Part shown: positions 55,101 through 62,900 of the stretch, piece by piece
Numbering within the stretch: the stretch's first letter is position 1
Layout: every line of letters begins with the position of its first letter
DNA from: Desulforapulum autotrophicum HRM2
Lineage (GTDB): Bacteria; Desulfobacterota; Desulfobacteria; Desulfobacterales; Desulfobacteraceae
Reading direction: 5' to 3'
DNA length: 64,000 bases
Assembly (NCBI RefSeq): GCF_000020365.1
Contig: NC_012108.1
Span: forward strand, 5,358,001 to 5,422,000
Translations under genes and position numbers: made by a program
Notes under the pieces: model-generated
What the model saw: the letters and a program-made list of their open reading frames with translations, nothing else
Databases searched by the model: none
What the model was told of the DNA's origin: nothing

Positions 55101-55718
55101 CAGAACAGGAACATTTTGAAATTGCTGATCAAGGTTGCCAAAATTATCAACAATATCTACCTGGCGAAAGGCATTTTGCAAGGCAAGAAAATCGTCCAGA
55201 TTCAGGGCAGTCTGGCCACTTAATTTTAATTTTCGGTTTAATTTTTTTAATTTTTCCCGATTCAGTATGGCCAGAGCTTCATCGGTTGCCTGCATCGGGA
55301 AAATATCAGGGTCAGGAAGTTCGACAAATTGTTCAACCGCAACCGGAGCATAATGCAGTTGTTTTAATTTATCAACCACCTCAGCGCTAAGACCTTCATC
55401 AAGGAGTTTCTGGTACTCAAGATTTTGATTATTGTCTCTAAGAAGCCTGATGATTTTTTCAGTGGACACATCCTGCTCTGCATTCCCTATTTCCACAGTC
55501 AGAGCAAGGGCCCCCTTTGTGGAAATTTTTTCTTTGAGTTCATCCATGGTGGAAATGTCGACTGAGGCTAAAATGCCATCCGGATCCTGCAGAGCAACAG
55601 AAGCTTTACTATCTGGATCGCCATCGCTTGAGCTACCACCGCCACAACTACAAACAAGCATTAAGAAGACAAAAAGAAAAAAGATCCTGCTGAATGGCGC
55701 CTGTTTTGGAAAAGACAT
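49134..55718 (-). CDS. giant secreted lipoprotein with ELWxSDGT repeats
   Basis: 2194 residues. The signal has a basic start, a hydrophobic stretch and LVCSCGGGSSS, so lipid attachment at the second Cys is likely. The first about 1700 residues are a long, mostly beta-rich region of low similarity to anything I know, with few cysteines (pairs such as CAAGDTAC). A segment near 1690-1780 looks like a cadherin/Ig-type domain with Asp-rich loops. From about 1880 to 2130 come at least five LWxSDGTxAGT motifs (LWTSDGTAAGT, LWKSDGTEGGT, LWISDGTSAGT, LWKSDGTEAGT, LYTSDGTTAGT), a repeat of unknown structure common in Deltaproteobacterial surface proteins. Probably outer-membrane or cell-surface; adhesion or matrix binding is a guess. 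Confidence 0.85.
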   Translation of the reverse strand: MSFPKQAPFSRIFFLFVFLMLVCSCGGGSSSDGDPDSKASVALQDPDGILASVDISTMDELKEKISTKGALALTVEIGNAEQDVSTEKIIRLLRDNNQNLEYQKLLDEGLSAEVVDKLKQLHYAPVAVEQFVELPDPDIFPMQATDEALAILNREKLKKLNRKLKLSGQTALNLDDFLALQNAFRQVDIVDNFGNLDQQFQNVPVLDTSLAATLSVNTVGMYDVKAVGMSAVKAAGLSESLEDATPQGYVLVNAVDELKQSGGIGETPAGENVCFISRLPNLPMQIANPWEPIDTTLVGSDGNDALVSFPETGIAVIVASRQTTIVDSDGVTLSSGDSTDTLVYYLPITNSNRCMPYRFVGASASYSITLVDMIKPERMTDHVISDGMEYLSNGPAAELLNSNTIFNAKSYTFSTLNSHLSDLTVTFDLDSNDAAHALFNFILYSPSGTVYSGTERDMPERFDRDSGIWRLDILPPGSISIVSNKIAGLPPAAVDVFNKKTLEMTILVNTDPQVQTKEFMLGIVKNISLKTQGENGTFNEGEVTIDLNTNMAPELLIPSYIDDIVNSGDKMNDTIALWQCWRNSEQTGLEFEPDGSCFSFRAEFLRRQELYESAHTYDYQNDPEIYQCRDQNGEEAVCVRGELGPYNMPEPISEASKVQVVMNDFSKGMQRQYQDIEYLNLLSNYYDLYQNWKDRTVQVDTAQFPYDGLPYKTHEFTGCAAGDTACLASALQGNYPRIPVVMQTDRPIFGVPLDRLKESTLPITFDYTASDQDVYDINAANWAFLSYLASQTFNVVTGNFVGLICDSVDLVDDLHDVELAAQDDPLGSARASINRYSSSDPFYGLHSQDAFEFFISGVPEQNTQVDTYGQKLNYAQIACNLANLSSSGLTFAQNADSVLNLDYEELGTAADVYKIIGGTSTAIGGALIMAEAEEIVQKIKAGDIDGARDLMKTSSNIDALNQGQDLFDDLDSLLSGYTGAGSAGNGNNVLKSSAGYLLGTDKKTRAEVAFERVSSVPVSSISVMLDRVKILSNYEEDDEAEIRLIPFVGVISDKPRVGDELQTLFTDSEEISDGDHPWNYLRFNDVADGQTLETPNTVLYSGGGYNTAALYVELVVMEDDSLSVEDDDMVGIFSQTIKLEEIFNQNAEFKWTFLGGSDYELTISEYPIYNSSNQLCLENPLSDDFERQKAHNQNRTPSALVSMTIKLTMGDISVLHPVVDTSLDVGVMGAGRDTYSMEMKTVSEIETSGFNRIFDVFQGNAIVGSIYDQLLTAAIVSYGVDPYYLTNRFTYNVNDFSGDLLPIKEGMTASSSLATSFRNAGNETVKELPLVQLLPDNRLLFVISHDQGARIMIVSYTITGDMTLETSVLVKDAADNPVYSLLNAALSPDRTRLMVPYVPTDYAGTDKTIPAYPKLNLYAIDGDTITLQSASSFGNGVPLTNVEFIDESHVAMLTRTLVFGSNGDAWWPDWETVQDNCSCGDLDCLFETVGRNILLFTINASNRLELTDSQDIFYTPPYEIYLKDFIPLRTLLSMDDSNNDLQLVSTIEGYSSILRLGQKIYQLNLEPSTGDYYFGNSSSYQNTKSLRYNADGNYYCADGITCSGYLRSALNPSRDDTNVFRSEDKIWSFEFADTDRDLVLGIYGNNLQLVSLYDGAAYKGPQISSDMFDTTIEIDDSGVIDFSFTVTDRDTPADQLTMTVTAITEEAPDGYSGTHVSNINSTTDSDGVIHCAGTITIDDITNINLSQKILVSVTDGVYTSQQWFWITHEVKTIIVPFADHDHGTEPWVTDGTPSGTRMVGDVNEGTGSSVYFDLGGFYRLKDAYYYSFWYVPPGEDSWNGYGKFYRVTQDGVHLVKDYFSVEPRLADSFTTLNDTLYFKGHTDPWMDSDGTLLWTSDGTAAGTKIVKDMVAGTRLDQISSRLFTLDNQIFYSAATNNGDNDNALWKSDGTEGGTDKLLDIYGWSPFGDGGEITDMVPMGSHLYFQGTDQNYNDSLWISDGTSAGTQKLKTIFADGCDIRNLTAVNDTLFFDTHTLKELWKSDGTEAGTVKIPLTAAGTVDNLIACNGKLYLTISNYLYTSDGTTAGTVRVDGFGGIIGYFTPGPNIFVHSMFSLNDILYIKTVNMGTNQYSLYALNPATGNDAIIVNSLPYNSLNVVQYPLEDALIYITDDGINTELWKYSITDGNVLIQSNPK

Positions 55719-55994
55719 TCATTTCTCCTAGTAAATTACTTTTTTAAAATGGTCTCAACGTGATCGATTTAAAATCTTGGAAACTACTAACTTCGGACGG
55801 AGATTGTCAAGATCGTTTTCGTCTCAACACTTTTAAAACAACTATTCAAACACTTTTCCAGAAAAACCCTGTTTCCCTTTTCCTGCGCTAAAAAAAGCAC
55901 AACGATAAAAGCAATTGACAAACGCAGGGTGTTTGATAAATCTTAGATGATTATTTTTTTATCATTCACCCTCTCTGGATCAGGGGCAGGCCCT

Positions 55995-57206
55995 ATGCCG
56001 TTAAAAGACGACAAAAGAAAAAAAAAAGCCGTTGAACAGATGAGCCGCCAGGAGTTGGAGGCGGAAATTCACTCCCTCAGGCAACTTGAAGCCCTCCATC
56101 AAAAAGCGGTGCAGCAGGATGAAACACGGCTTAAAACCATCCTTGAGACCTCCCCAGTGGGAATCGGCAGAATCGGAAAAAACGGCTTTTCATGGGTCAA
56201 TCAGGCGTTTTACGCCATGCTGGGTTACAAAGAAAAAGAGCTTGTGGGAAAAAAGGGAAGTGTCCTCTTTGCTAACATAGAAACCTATAAGCGGGAAAAA
56301 GCCAGCATGGAACACCAGATCAACCAACACGGCAGGGCCACCATTGAAGCCGAACTGATCCGGGGGGACGGCACATCCCTGGCATGCATCATATGTGCAT
56401 CTCCCTTTAACCCGGACGATTTATCCATGGGGTATATTGTCAACCTGACCGATGCCTCGGAACTGCACAATCTGCAACAGCAGCTACGCCAGGCCCAGAA
56501 AATGGAGGCACTGGGCGTCCTGGCCGGGGGGATTGCCCATAACTTCAACAATATCCTCATGGGCATACAGGGTCACATCTCCATCCTTAAATCAAACCTT
56601 TCCCCTGACCACCCCCTGATCGCCCACACCACATCCATTGAGGCCCATCTTGCCAGCGCATCATCATTAACCGGCAGAATTCTCGGATTTGCAAGAAAGG
56701 GAAATCATGAACCTCAGCACCTTGATCCAGGTGAGATTGTGATCAAGACCCTTGAGCTTTTTGCCAGCAGCAGGCAAGAAATAACCATCCATACAACCCA
56801 TGAAAAGCCCCTATGGAAGGTTAAGGCAGATCCCTCCCAGATTGAACAGGTAATGCTTAACCTGTTTGTAAATGCAAGCCAGGCAATGCCCCAGGGAGGT
56901 GACCTCTACGTGGGTATGAAAAAAACGGTGATCAAACGGAACCATAACTATCCGTTTGACGTAAAACCGGGACGGTATGTCTGCATCTCGGTCAGGGACA
57001 CGGGCGTGGGCATGCCCCCCGAAGTTCAAGAACGGGTGTTTGAACCCTTTTTTACGACAAAAAAGCAGACTGACCAGGAAAGAGCAGGTCTCGGACTTGC
57101 ATCTGCCTATGGCATCGTCAAGAGCCACCGGGGATTCATTGTTGTCAAGAGCCAGGTGGGAAAAGGCGCTACCTTTGAGATCTACTTTCCGGCCATGGCG
57201 TCCTGA
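55995..57206 (+). CDS. PAS-domain sensor histidine kinase
   Basis: 403 residues from the ATG at 55995, preceded by AGGGGCAGG; an earlier ATG at 55947 has no site. A short coiled-coil and Lys-rich N-terminus is followed by a PAS domain (about 45-165, WVNQAFYAMLGYKEKELVGK). The dimerisation H-box is MEALGVLAGGIAHNFNNIL (His about residue 186). The N box is EQVMLNLFVNASQAMP and the G boxes DTGVGMP and GLGLASAYGIVKSHRG. It is cytoplasmic, with no membrane segment and no receiver domain. It must phosphorylate a separate regulator. The DisA_N-like gene follows 71 bases later on the same strand. Confidence 0.9.
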   Translation: MPLKDDKRKKKAVEQMSRQELEAEIHSLRQLEALHQKAVQQDETRLKTILETSPVGIGRIGKNGFSWVNQAFYAMLGYKEKELVGKKGSVLFANIETYKREKASMEHQINQHGRATIEAELIRGDGTSLACIICASPFNPDDLSMGYIVNLTDASELHNLQQQLRQAQKMEALGVLAGGIAHNFNNILMGIQGHISILKSNLSPDHPLIAHTTSIEAHLASASSLTGRILGFARKGNHEPQHLDPGEIVIKTLELFASSRQEITIHTTHEKPLWKVKADPSQIEQVMLNLFVNASQAMPQGGDLYVGMKKTVIKRNHNYPFDVKPGRYVCISVRDTGVGMPPEVQERVFEPFFTTKKQTDQERAGLGLASAYGIVKSHRGFIVVKSQVGKGATFEIYFPAMAS

Positions 57207-57277
57207 TCTCCATTGGTATCCGGTAAAGTTCATGCTCCAAATCCTAGGAGCCTCGGCAACACAAGGAGAATCTGCGT

Positions 57278-58726
57278 ATGGATGAGTTTACCTTTTCACA
57301 CATGTGTATTAAGCAAACCGCAGAGGGGTTGCGGGATGGACTGACCCATTTTTCCGGGCCGAGCAGGACTGCAATAATTTATTCGATTAAACCCGAAGAT
57401 CCCATCTACATTTATGATCCACAAAACCTGCTGCTCGGTCATGAGCCCAAGTTCAAGGAGTTGTACATTGATTCAGATGCATGGCAAAAAAAAACTGCCA
57501 TCGGGTATGACAAAAAAAAATTCAGCAATCTGATTCTGGAAAAAAATCTGGAGCTGGCCGGACTGATTTCCTACGGGGGACGATCCAGCTCGGTTGTTTA
57601 CCAGATGTGGTTTACCGAACACCATCCAGACATGTGCTCCATCGGCCCCACCGAACGTTGGCTCGAACAAACCGTCTGGCGGTTATCCCATGATGTGGCC
57701 AATGAAGAAGACCTGTATACAGGGATCTCGGGCAATTTTTTGAAAGAGTATGCCACCCATGCAGTCCGGGACTATATCGTGGATGAAATGAATGTATTGA
57801 TCGGATGGGACACACGGATGAGGATCTATCCCATTTTAGAAGCCGTACTCAAAATATCCAGAACCCCGGAAGAGGGTTCATGGCCAAAAGGCAAGCTGAT
57901 CTTCGTGGAAAAGCGCTCTCTAGCCAAACTGCAGTTCATTGCAAAGTTTCCCAAAGCAGAACGGCCTGAACTGGGAAAAATCAAACATATCAGGAAGCTG
58001 CTCCAGAGCGTTGAAAACTCAGATCGGAAACTTGTTGCAGATGAAAAAACAATCATTGGTATAATCAAGGGTGACTGTCCTGTTTTTTCCATTTCTGCCA
58101 AATTTAAGGGGTCATACGGATTTTTAGCGCTGAACAACGATAAAGTCTGCTCTTTTTCAGATGGATGCTTCCAGTCAACCACCCGCAAAGCAAAACTTGT
58201 ACAGGTGGAAGAGGCATTGCTGGATTCAAACATGGATTCTAAAGATGTAGCCACCCTGTTTAAAATGATTTCCGAAATTGTTCACAATGCCGCAAATCTT
58301 CGCCATGGCTGCGCCATTGTGGTTGATCTGAATACCCCCCCTGTTTTTATCTCAAGCCAATGTCTTGAACACCCCCTTGATCTTAAAAACCATGACGAAT
58401 TCGAATTGGCCAAATCCCTGTCCCGGGTGGACGGTGCCCTCCATATCACGGCTGATCTGAAACTTCACGAATTTGCCTGTCTCCTGGACGGTCATCATAT
58501 CCCGAATGAGCACAGGGCCCGGGGTGCACGGTTTAACTCAGCCCTGCGATTCACGGCTGAACATGAAAATGTCATTGTCATCGTGGTCTCTTCGGATTCT
58601 CCTGTCTCGGTCATGATGGACGGCGGGGTGCTGGACGCCAAATGTCCCTTGAAATCATCCATCTTCTGCGATGCTCCCATGCTGCTGAAAAAATGGGTGG
58701 ATTCCTCTGAATCGGTGCACTCTTGA
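57278..58726 (+). CDS. DisA_N-like (diadenylate cyclase-type) domain protein
   Basis: 482 residues, no signal or membrane segment. The N-terminal about 330 residues resemble no domain I can name with certainty; similar sensor-like regions precede DisA_N domains in proteobacteria. The C-terminal about 120 residues contain VDGALHITADLKLHEFACLL and RGARFNSALRFTAEHENV, then VIVVVS.D..VSVMMDGG, the pattern of the DAC fold (DGA motif, then the GTRHRAA motif). The second motif reads Arg-Phe-Asn instead of Arg-His-Arg, so c-di-AMP synthesis is uncertain. The ATG follows AAGGAG. It follows a soluble histidine kinase, possibly as its co-transcribed partner. Confidence 0.75.
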   Translation: MDEFTFSHMCIKQTAEGLRDGLTHFSGPSRTAIIYSIKPEDPIYIYDPQNLLLGHEPKFKELYIDSDAWQKKTAIGYDKKKFSNLILEKNLELAGLISYGGRSSSVVYQMWFTEHHPDMCSIGPTERWLEQTVWRLSHDVANEEDLYTGISGNFLKEYATHAVRDYIVDEMNVLIGWDTRMRIYPILEAVLKISRTPEEGSWPKGKLIFVEKRSLAKLQFIAKFPKAERPELGKIKHIRKLLQSVENSDRKLVADEKTIIGIIKGDCPVFSISAKFKGSYGFLALNNDKVCSFSDGCFQSTTRKAKLVQVEEALLDSNMDSKDVATLFKMISEIVHNAANLRHGCAIVVDLNTPPVFISSQCLEHPLDLKNHDEFELAKSLSRVDGALHITADLKLHEFACLLDGHHIPNEHRARGARFNSALRFTAEHENVIVIVVSSDSPVSVMMDGGVLDAKCPLKSSIFCDAPMLLKKWVDSSESVHS

Positions 58727-58826
58727 CCTGGATGTCTTCTCACCTTGCACCTATGTGTTCAGCGATCTGGTCTGCCTCCCATCTGAAGTGCACACTTGAC
58801 CTGGATCTTTTCCCAGCCTTACACCT
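58715..58826 (+). repeat. imperfect direct repeat of about 39 bases
   Basis: 58715-58753, covering the stop codon of the DisA_N-like gene, recurs at 58788-58826 (GTGCAC.CTTGACCTGGAT..TTTC.CA.CCTT.CACCT) with about 80% matches. It is probably a local duplication of the gene end. Confidence 0.6.
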
Positions 58827-58855
58827 TTCAAAAAACGCCTTTTTAAACCCGTCTA

Positions 58856-59707
58856 TTAACGAATAAATTCCAGCACAACCGGCCATATTTCGGTTTTAGA
58901 ATTTCTGCTGGCAATGAGTCTTGGATGATTATAATCTTCCATGTATCCCCTAGCCTTTGAGCATAAAACAAATTTCTTTCGGGTGCTGCCCAGGGACTGC
59001 AGCAATTGCTGACATCCATTGGGAGGAGCAATGGAATCGCTGCCTCCTGCAATCAAAAGGGTTGGGATCTGAATCTGTTTCATTGCATTGTAATAATTGA
59101 ACCCATCTTTTCCGATCCACTGTCCTGAACGGTTCCATTGACACCATTGCCTTAGAAATCCTGAAATCTCATCTTCCGGTCCCAATCCAAACAGCGGGCC
59201 GGGAACTTTACCGATCATTCCAATTATCATGGGGACGATTCTTGTAGCAAGCTTACCTGTCCATGTTTTTCCCGCCCCGCTTGTTTGAGAACCCAGCCCC
59301 ACAATTGCTTCAATTTTATGCTGCTGATGAACATTTCTTGCCATATAAATAAGCGGTAAAAAACCACCGCCACTGTGGGCAACCCAAATGCACGAGGGTT
59401 TATCTGTTTTGGCTAAAATCGCTTGAACCACGGCAGGAACATCATTAATGGCAAAGTCTTCAACATCGGGATAAAGGGCTCCGTATTTGCTGCGTCCATG
59501 GCCGACCCATTCATAAATCCAGCACTCAAATCCATTGTCATTCAAAAATTCTGCTATTTTTGCACAAATCAATGCGTTGGAAAATGTGCCGTGGGTTAAT
59601 ATCACGGGAAAAAATGTGCTGGACGGATTCGCGTACCGATATAACGCAATTTGGCTGTTACTTTTACCATGAATAAAAATGGGTTCAGGCAAAGAATTTT
59701 TAATCAT
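58856..59707 (-). CDS. alpha/beta hydrolase
   Basis: 283 residues. An alpha/beta-hydrolase fold with oxyanion-region HGTF, nucleophile Ser in AHSGGGFLPL (about residue 113), acid Asp in AGGSDSIAPP and His in EDYNHPRLIAS. WVGHGRSKYG is the usual GHGxS strand. It probably hydrolyses an ester, lactone or acyl group; the substrate is unknown. No signal peptide, so cytoplasmic. The ribosome site is weak (GGATAA). It is convergent with the DisA_N-like gene and stands alone. Confidence 0.88.
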   Translation of the reverse strand: MIKNSLPEPIFIHGKSNSQIALYRYANPSSTFFPVILTHGTFSNALICAKIAEFLNDNGFECWIYEWVGHGRSKYGALYPDVEDFAINDVPAVVQAILAKTDKPSCIWVAHSGGGFLPLIYMARNVHQQHKIEAIVGLGSQTSGAGKTWTGKLATRIVPMIIGMIGKVPGPLFGLGPEDEISGFLRQWCQWNRSGQWIGKDGFNYYNAMKQIQIPTLLIAGGSDSIAPPNGCQQLLQSLGSTRKKFVLCSKARGYMEDYNHPRLIASRNSKTEIWPVVLEFIR

Positions 59708-59903
59708 TTATCCGGGTCCCATACCCTGATGGCTCTGTTATGAACAAGTTTCTCTTTATTTATTGCGATCATGAGCTTAAGCCGATTTCAGACAGCTTGC
59801 AAGCCCATTTCCAGGAATACACGGGTTCCAGACTGCAAATACTGTCCATCATCAAGAAACTTCGGGAATGTCACAAGTTGGCACAGGGCTGGGGACCTGG
59901 GTA

Positions 59904-61499
59904 TCAGATCAAAAAAACAATTAATTTTGTACAGAGAATCATTCCAATGAGGGCAACAGGGTATACCGTGGCATATGCCGTAGAGGCATAGGGAGTATTG
60001 CTTATGGTGGTTGCTGCAGCAAGCCCGGGCGTGCTTGTCATGCCCCCGGTGAGCACCCCCAGCATTCTTAAAAATGAAATTTTAAGAATTTTGGTACAGA
60101 CAAAACTTGAAACAATCAGCGGAAACAGGGTAACGATAATTCCGGAAATTAAAAGCGGCATACCGAATTCCTTGATGGTGCTGACAATGGTCGAACCCGC
60201 AGTGGTTCCGATCACAGCAAGAAACAGATACAGTCCGATATCCCGGATCAGGGAATTGGTGGCCGACGGCACAAACCATATCACCACCCCGGTCTTTTTA
60301 AGGGCACTTAGCACCAGGCCAGCGACAAGAACGCCCCCGGTGACACCCAGCTTTAAAATACCGAGCCCTGGAATGGTCAGGGGAATCTGCCCGATGACAA
60401 ACCCGGCAAGAATTCCTGTAAAAATGGATATCACATTGACCGTATAAAGCTCGGAAATATTATTTCCCAGGTACTTCTGGACGTTATTCAAGGTTTTATC
60501 CTGACCGACCACATGAAAGATATCGCCCATATTAACCCGCATGTTTGCCTGGGCAGGGATATCCATACCATTTCTTGTGATCCTCGACACCTGAACATTA
60601 AAGATTTCCCTTAAATTCAAGGACCCCAATGTTTTACCAAGAATTTCCTTTTTCGTAACACTGATTCTTCGTTTTTTCAAAACAGAATTAAACTCTATTT
60701 CCCCTTCAATTTTCTTCCCGATATAGAGCATGATGCTGCTCAGATTTTCTTCAAGACCGACCACCCTGAGATGGTCCCCTTTCATGAGAACGGTTTCTCC
60801 GTCGACCAGCACAGGCTCTTTTTCTCCGGCCCTCAAAAGCCGTGTGATGGTAACCGGTGCTATCTTATCCAGAAAAATTTCCTTTATGCATTTACCAAAC
60901 AGATTCGGATTGGTCACCTCAATATGTCTGAACGTCATGGGACGATGGGACTTTCTAAGCTCGTCTGCGATTTTATTTTCTTCAACAACAACATCAACCT
61001 GCATGATCCGGGAGACAACCTTTACAAAAACAATCACACCAATGACACCAAAGGTATATGTCAGACCGTAGGCTGCCGCAACATGGGTTCCAGTTACCAT
61101 TTCCACAGCCACAGCAAGCCCCGGCGTACTGGTAAGGGCTCCTGTAAAAAGACCGGCACAGATACTTTCATTGAACCCGAAAAACCAGGAGCAGAGGAGA
61201 GAGGCTGCAAAACCGGAAACGACGATCACCCCAGCACCAATACTCAATGCGACCCCATTGGCCCTGAACGAAGAGAGAAAACCGGGACCTGCCTGAATGC
61301 CGATGGAGTAGATGAAGAGTACAAGCCCAAGGGTCTGAAAATCCGTTGGCAGCTGGTAACCGAAATATCCGAATATGAGTGCAATGAAAATGACAGCAGA
61401 GGAACCAAATGAAAATGTCATCACCGTGATTTTTCCCAGAAGATATCCGGTGATGATGATAAATACCAATAAGAACACTGAATTTGAAAACAACGACAC
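59904..61499 (-). CDS. AspT/YidE-type transporter with RCK_C domains
   Basis: 531 residues. Two homologous membrane halves of about five helices each surround a cytosolic part with two RCK_C (TrkA-C) domains (about 190-355). Each half carries the duplicated signature GLFTGALTSTPGLA (first) and GVLTGGMTSTPGLA (second). That arrangement defines the aspartate-alanine antiporter/YidE-YbjL family; substrates of most members are unknown. GTG start with GAGGA at normal spacing. It lies next to the tRNA fragment that bounds the integrated element and belongs to the host side. Confidence 0.92.
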   Translation of the reverse strand: MSLFSNSVFLLVFIIITGYLLGKITVMTFSFGSSAVIFIALIFGYFGYQLPTDFQTLGLVLFIYSIGIQAGPGFLSSFRANGVALSIGAGVIVVSGFAASLLCSWFFGFNESICAGLFTGALTSTPGLAVAVEMVTGTHVAAAYGLTYTFGVIGVIVFVKVVSRIMQVDVVVEENKIADELRKSHRPMTFRHIEVTNPNLFGKCIKEIFLDKIAPVTITRLLRAGEKEPVLVDGETVLMKGDHLRVVGLEENLSSIMLYIGKKIEGEIEFNSVLKKRRISVTKKEILGKTLGSLNLREIFNVQVSRITRNGMDIPAQANMRVNMGDIFHVVGQDKTLNNVQKYLGNNISELYTVNVISIFTGILAGFVIGQIPLTIPGLGILKLGVTGGVLVAGLVLSALKKTGVVIWFVPSATNSLIRDIGLYLFLAVIGTTAGSTIVSTIKEFGMPLLISGIIVTLFPLIVSSFVCTKILKISFLRMLGVLTGGMTSTPGLAAATTISNTPYASTAYATVYPVALIGMILCTKLIVFLI

Positions 61500-61799
61500 G
61501 TTTTATTCCTCGTTACACTTTACCACAAGAGATTCCCTTAGGGTGGTTGATGACTCGGGCCACAACCAACCATGAAACACCACTGTTTGTGAAACCCCAG
61601 TGACTGTTTCATATAGAATCAAAGAGGCAATACACAATCACATTTACCGTTCCATGTCAATCTTTACAGTGGCGCTTGACTGCAGGATTCTTTACCCATA
61701 TGGCGTCAAGGGATGTGAAAGTTTAGGACACAATCAAGGGATTGAACGACAAAAACAGGCAGACTTGAAAAGATTATTTTTAAAACAGGGACCAGAATC

Positions 61800-61831
61800 A
61801 AAAAAGGGTCTACGAAAAATTCCGTAAACCC
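61800..61831 (-). terminator. rho-independent terminator downstream of the tRNA fragment
   Basis: On the minus strand a 9-bp stem with one mismatch (GGGTTTACG/CGTAGACCC, 61806-61814 with 61823-61831) is followed by six U (61805-61800). It lies 11 bases after the CCA end of the tRNA remnant, so it is the original terminator of that tRNA gene. Confidence 0.85.
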
Positions 61832-61842
61832 TTAATTTTTTA

Positions 61843-61885
61843 TGGTAGGCACGAGCAGGCTTGAACTGCTGACTTCTACCGTGTC
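61843..61885 (-). tRNA. 3' fragment of a tRNA gene (probably tRNA-Val, anticodon GAC): attachment-site remnant
   Basis: Read on the minus strand the sequence begins at GACAC, the anticodon and following loop bases. It continues with anticodon-stem arm GGTAG, variable loop, T arm AGCAG-TTCAAGC-CTGCT, and acceptor strand ending in CCA. Everything 5' of the anticodon is missing, and bases from 61886 onward do not fold with it. This is the pattern left at one end of an integrated element that uses a tRNA 3' half as attB; the intact tRNA should be at the other end, right of the window. Anticodon assignment is by reading the loop and is probable, not certain. Confidence 0.75.
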
Positions 61886-62196
61886 GATCTGATAAAGGCT
61901 TGTTTTTATTATATATTATTTTCTTGTTTAGTGTCTGCAACCCTTTATTTTCAGCCGTTTTTAAATTTCTATTCTTTTTTAATCCTTCTTGTTCCACCCT
62001 AATATTTTTTAAATTGGTAGCAATCTGGTAGCAGTTTTGATGCCCTGCTATATATCCTTCAGTTGGGCAATTTTCCCTTTTAAAAAATGAATCCATAAAT
62101 TAAAAACACAATTCTATTATTTTTACTTGACACCTGTTTTTTAAAATCATACAATCCTTTTCATCGGATCAATTTTTTTATTTTGAGGAGTTCAAA
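61886..62196. other. 311-bp AT-rich region at the element's left end
   Basis: No supported gene. Two direct copies of TGGTAGCA at 62015-62022 and 62026-62033, 11 bases apart (one helix turn), may be recombinase arm sites or iterons. A GAGGAG site near the end serves the first element gene. Confidence 0.5.
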
Positions 62197-62748
62197 ATGG
62201 TAAGCAGCACAATAGTAACTGAAGTTTTGGCAAGTTTAACCAGGGTTCCTAAAAGCCGGATTGTTGGGTATGTGGCAGAATTACGGAAAGCCGGGATTAT
62301 TGACACAAAGGGGCGGGGCCGTGGCGGGGCCGAGATGGAGAAAGAAGACATTCGAAGTATCGTTTTCGCCGTGCTCGGGGCCGAGATGCCGAAAGATGCA
62401 CCAGAAGCGGTAACCCGGTTAATGAGTTTGGAGACAAAAGACGGCTTTACCCTTGGGGATGCTTTCATGAAATACTTTCATCGAATGGGGGTAGAGGACA
62501 GCGAAGACAGGAGGCCAGAATCAATAACGGTTAACCGGTCTGTTCCTGAGGCAGAAATCACTTTCCGACTTTATCAAGACGATCTGCCCACAGAAAAACA
62601 TATCACTTTGTTTTTTCAAGATCAGAATTTTGATTATGAACAACGTGGTGGGTTCAAGATCGAGGCTACGATTTCTAATGGTGTGATTCAGGTCTTGCTT
62701 AACGATCTTTACCATTATGAGCAGATGAAAGAGATTTTGAAGAAATAA
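62197..62748 (+). CDS. hypothetical protein of the integrated element, winged-helix-like N-terminus
   Basis: 183 residues, ATG with GAGGAG 8 bases upstream. Residues about 1-45 (LASLTRVPKSRIVGYVAELR then KAGIIDTKGRGRGG) look like a helix-turn-helix with a wing, suggesting DNA binding. A second half, about residues 105-180, alternates strands and acidic residues (ITFRLYQDDLPTEKHITLFF), and resembles no family I know. It is the first gene after the attachment site, so it may control the element's lysogeny or transfer functions. It is followed by a strong hairpin. Confidence 0.65.
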   Translation: MVSSTIVTEVLASLTRVPKSRIVGYVAELRKAGIIDTKGRGRGGAEMEKEDIRSIVFAVLGAEMPKDAPEAVTRLMSLETKDGFTLGDAFMKYFHRMGVEDSEDRRPESITVNRSVPEAEITFRLYQDDLPTEKHITLFFQDQNFDYEQRGGFKIEATISNGVIQVLLNDLYHYEQMKEILKK

Positions 62749-62758
62749 AAAAAGAGTT

Positions 62759-62791
62759 GCCCCCCAAGAGAATTGGCGTTCTCCGGGGGGC
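62759..62791 (+). terminator. hairpin after the first element gene
   Basis: A 7-bp C/G stem (62759-62765 with 62785-62791) encloses a second stem GAGAA/TTCTC. It is very stable and starts 11 bases after the stop codon, but no U-run follows. Confidence 0.6.
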
Positions 62792-62900
62792 GATTGTCAG
62801 CACGACAAACCCCTACCAAGAAGTCATCGTTTAGACCCTTCTATTCTATCCTAAGGACGGATTAAGGTCAATGGTGGTGACTTCAAACCTGGAGAACACC

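Noticed and set aside
59740-59991. 83-codon plus-strand frame near the transporter gene
   Set aside because: It overlaps the last codons of the conserved AspT/YidE-type gene on the other strand and resembles no protein; chance frame.
61734-62096. 120-codon minus-strand frame across the tRNA remnant, considered as an integrase tail
   Set aside because: No tyrosine-recombinase motif (Arg…His-x-x-Arg…Tyr) is visible, and it runs through the tRNA fragment and its terminator.
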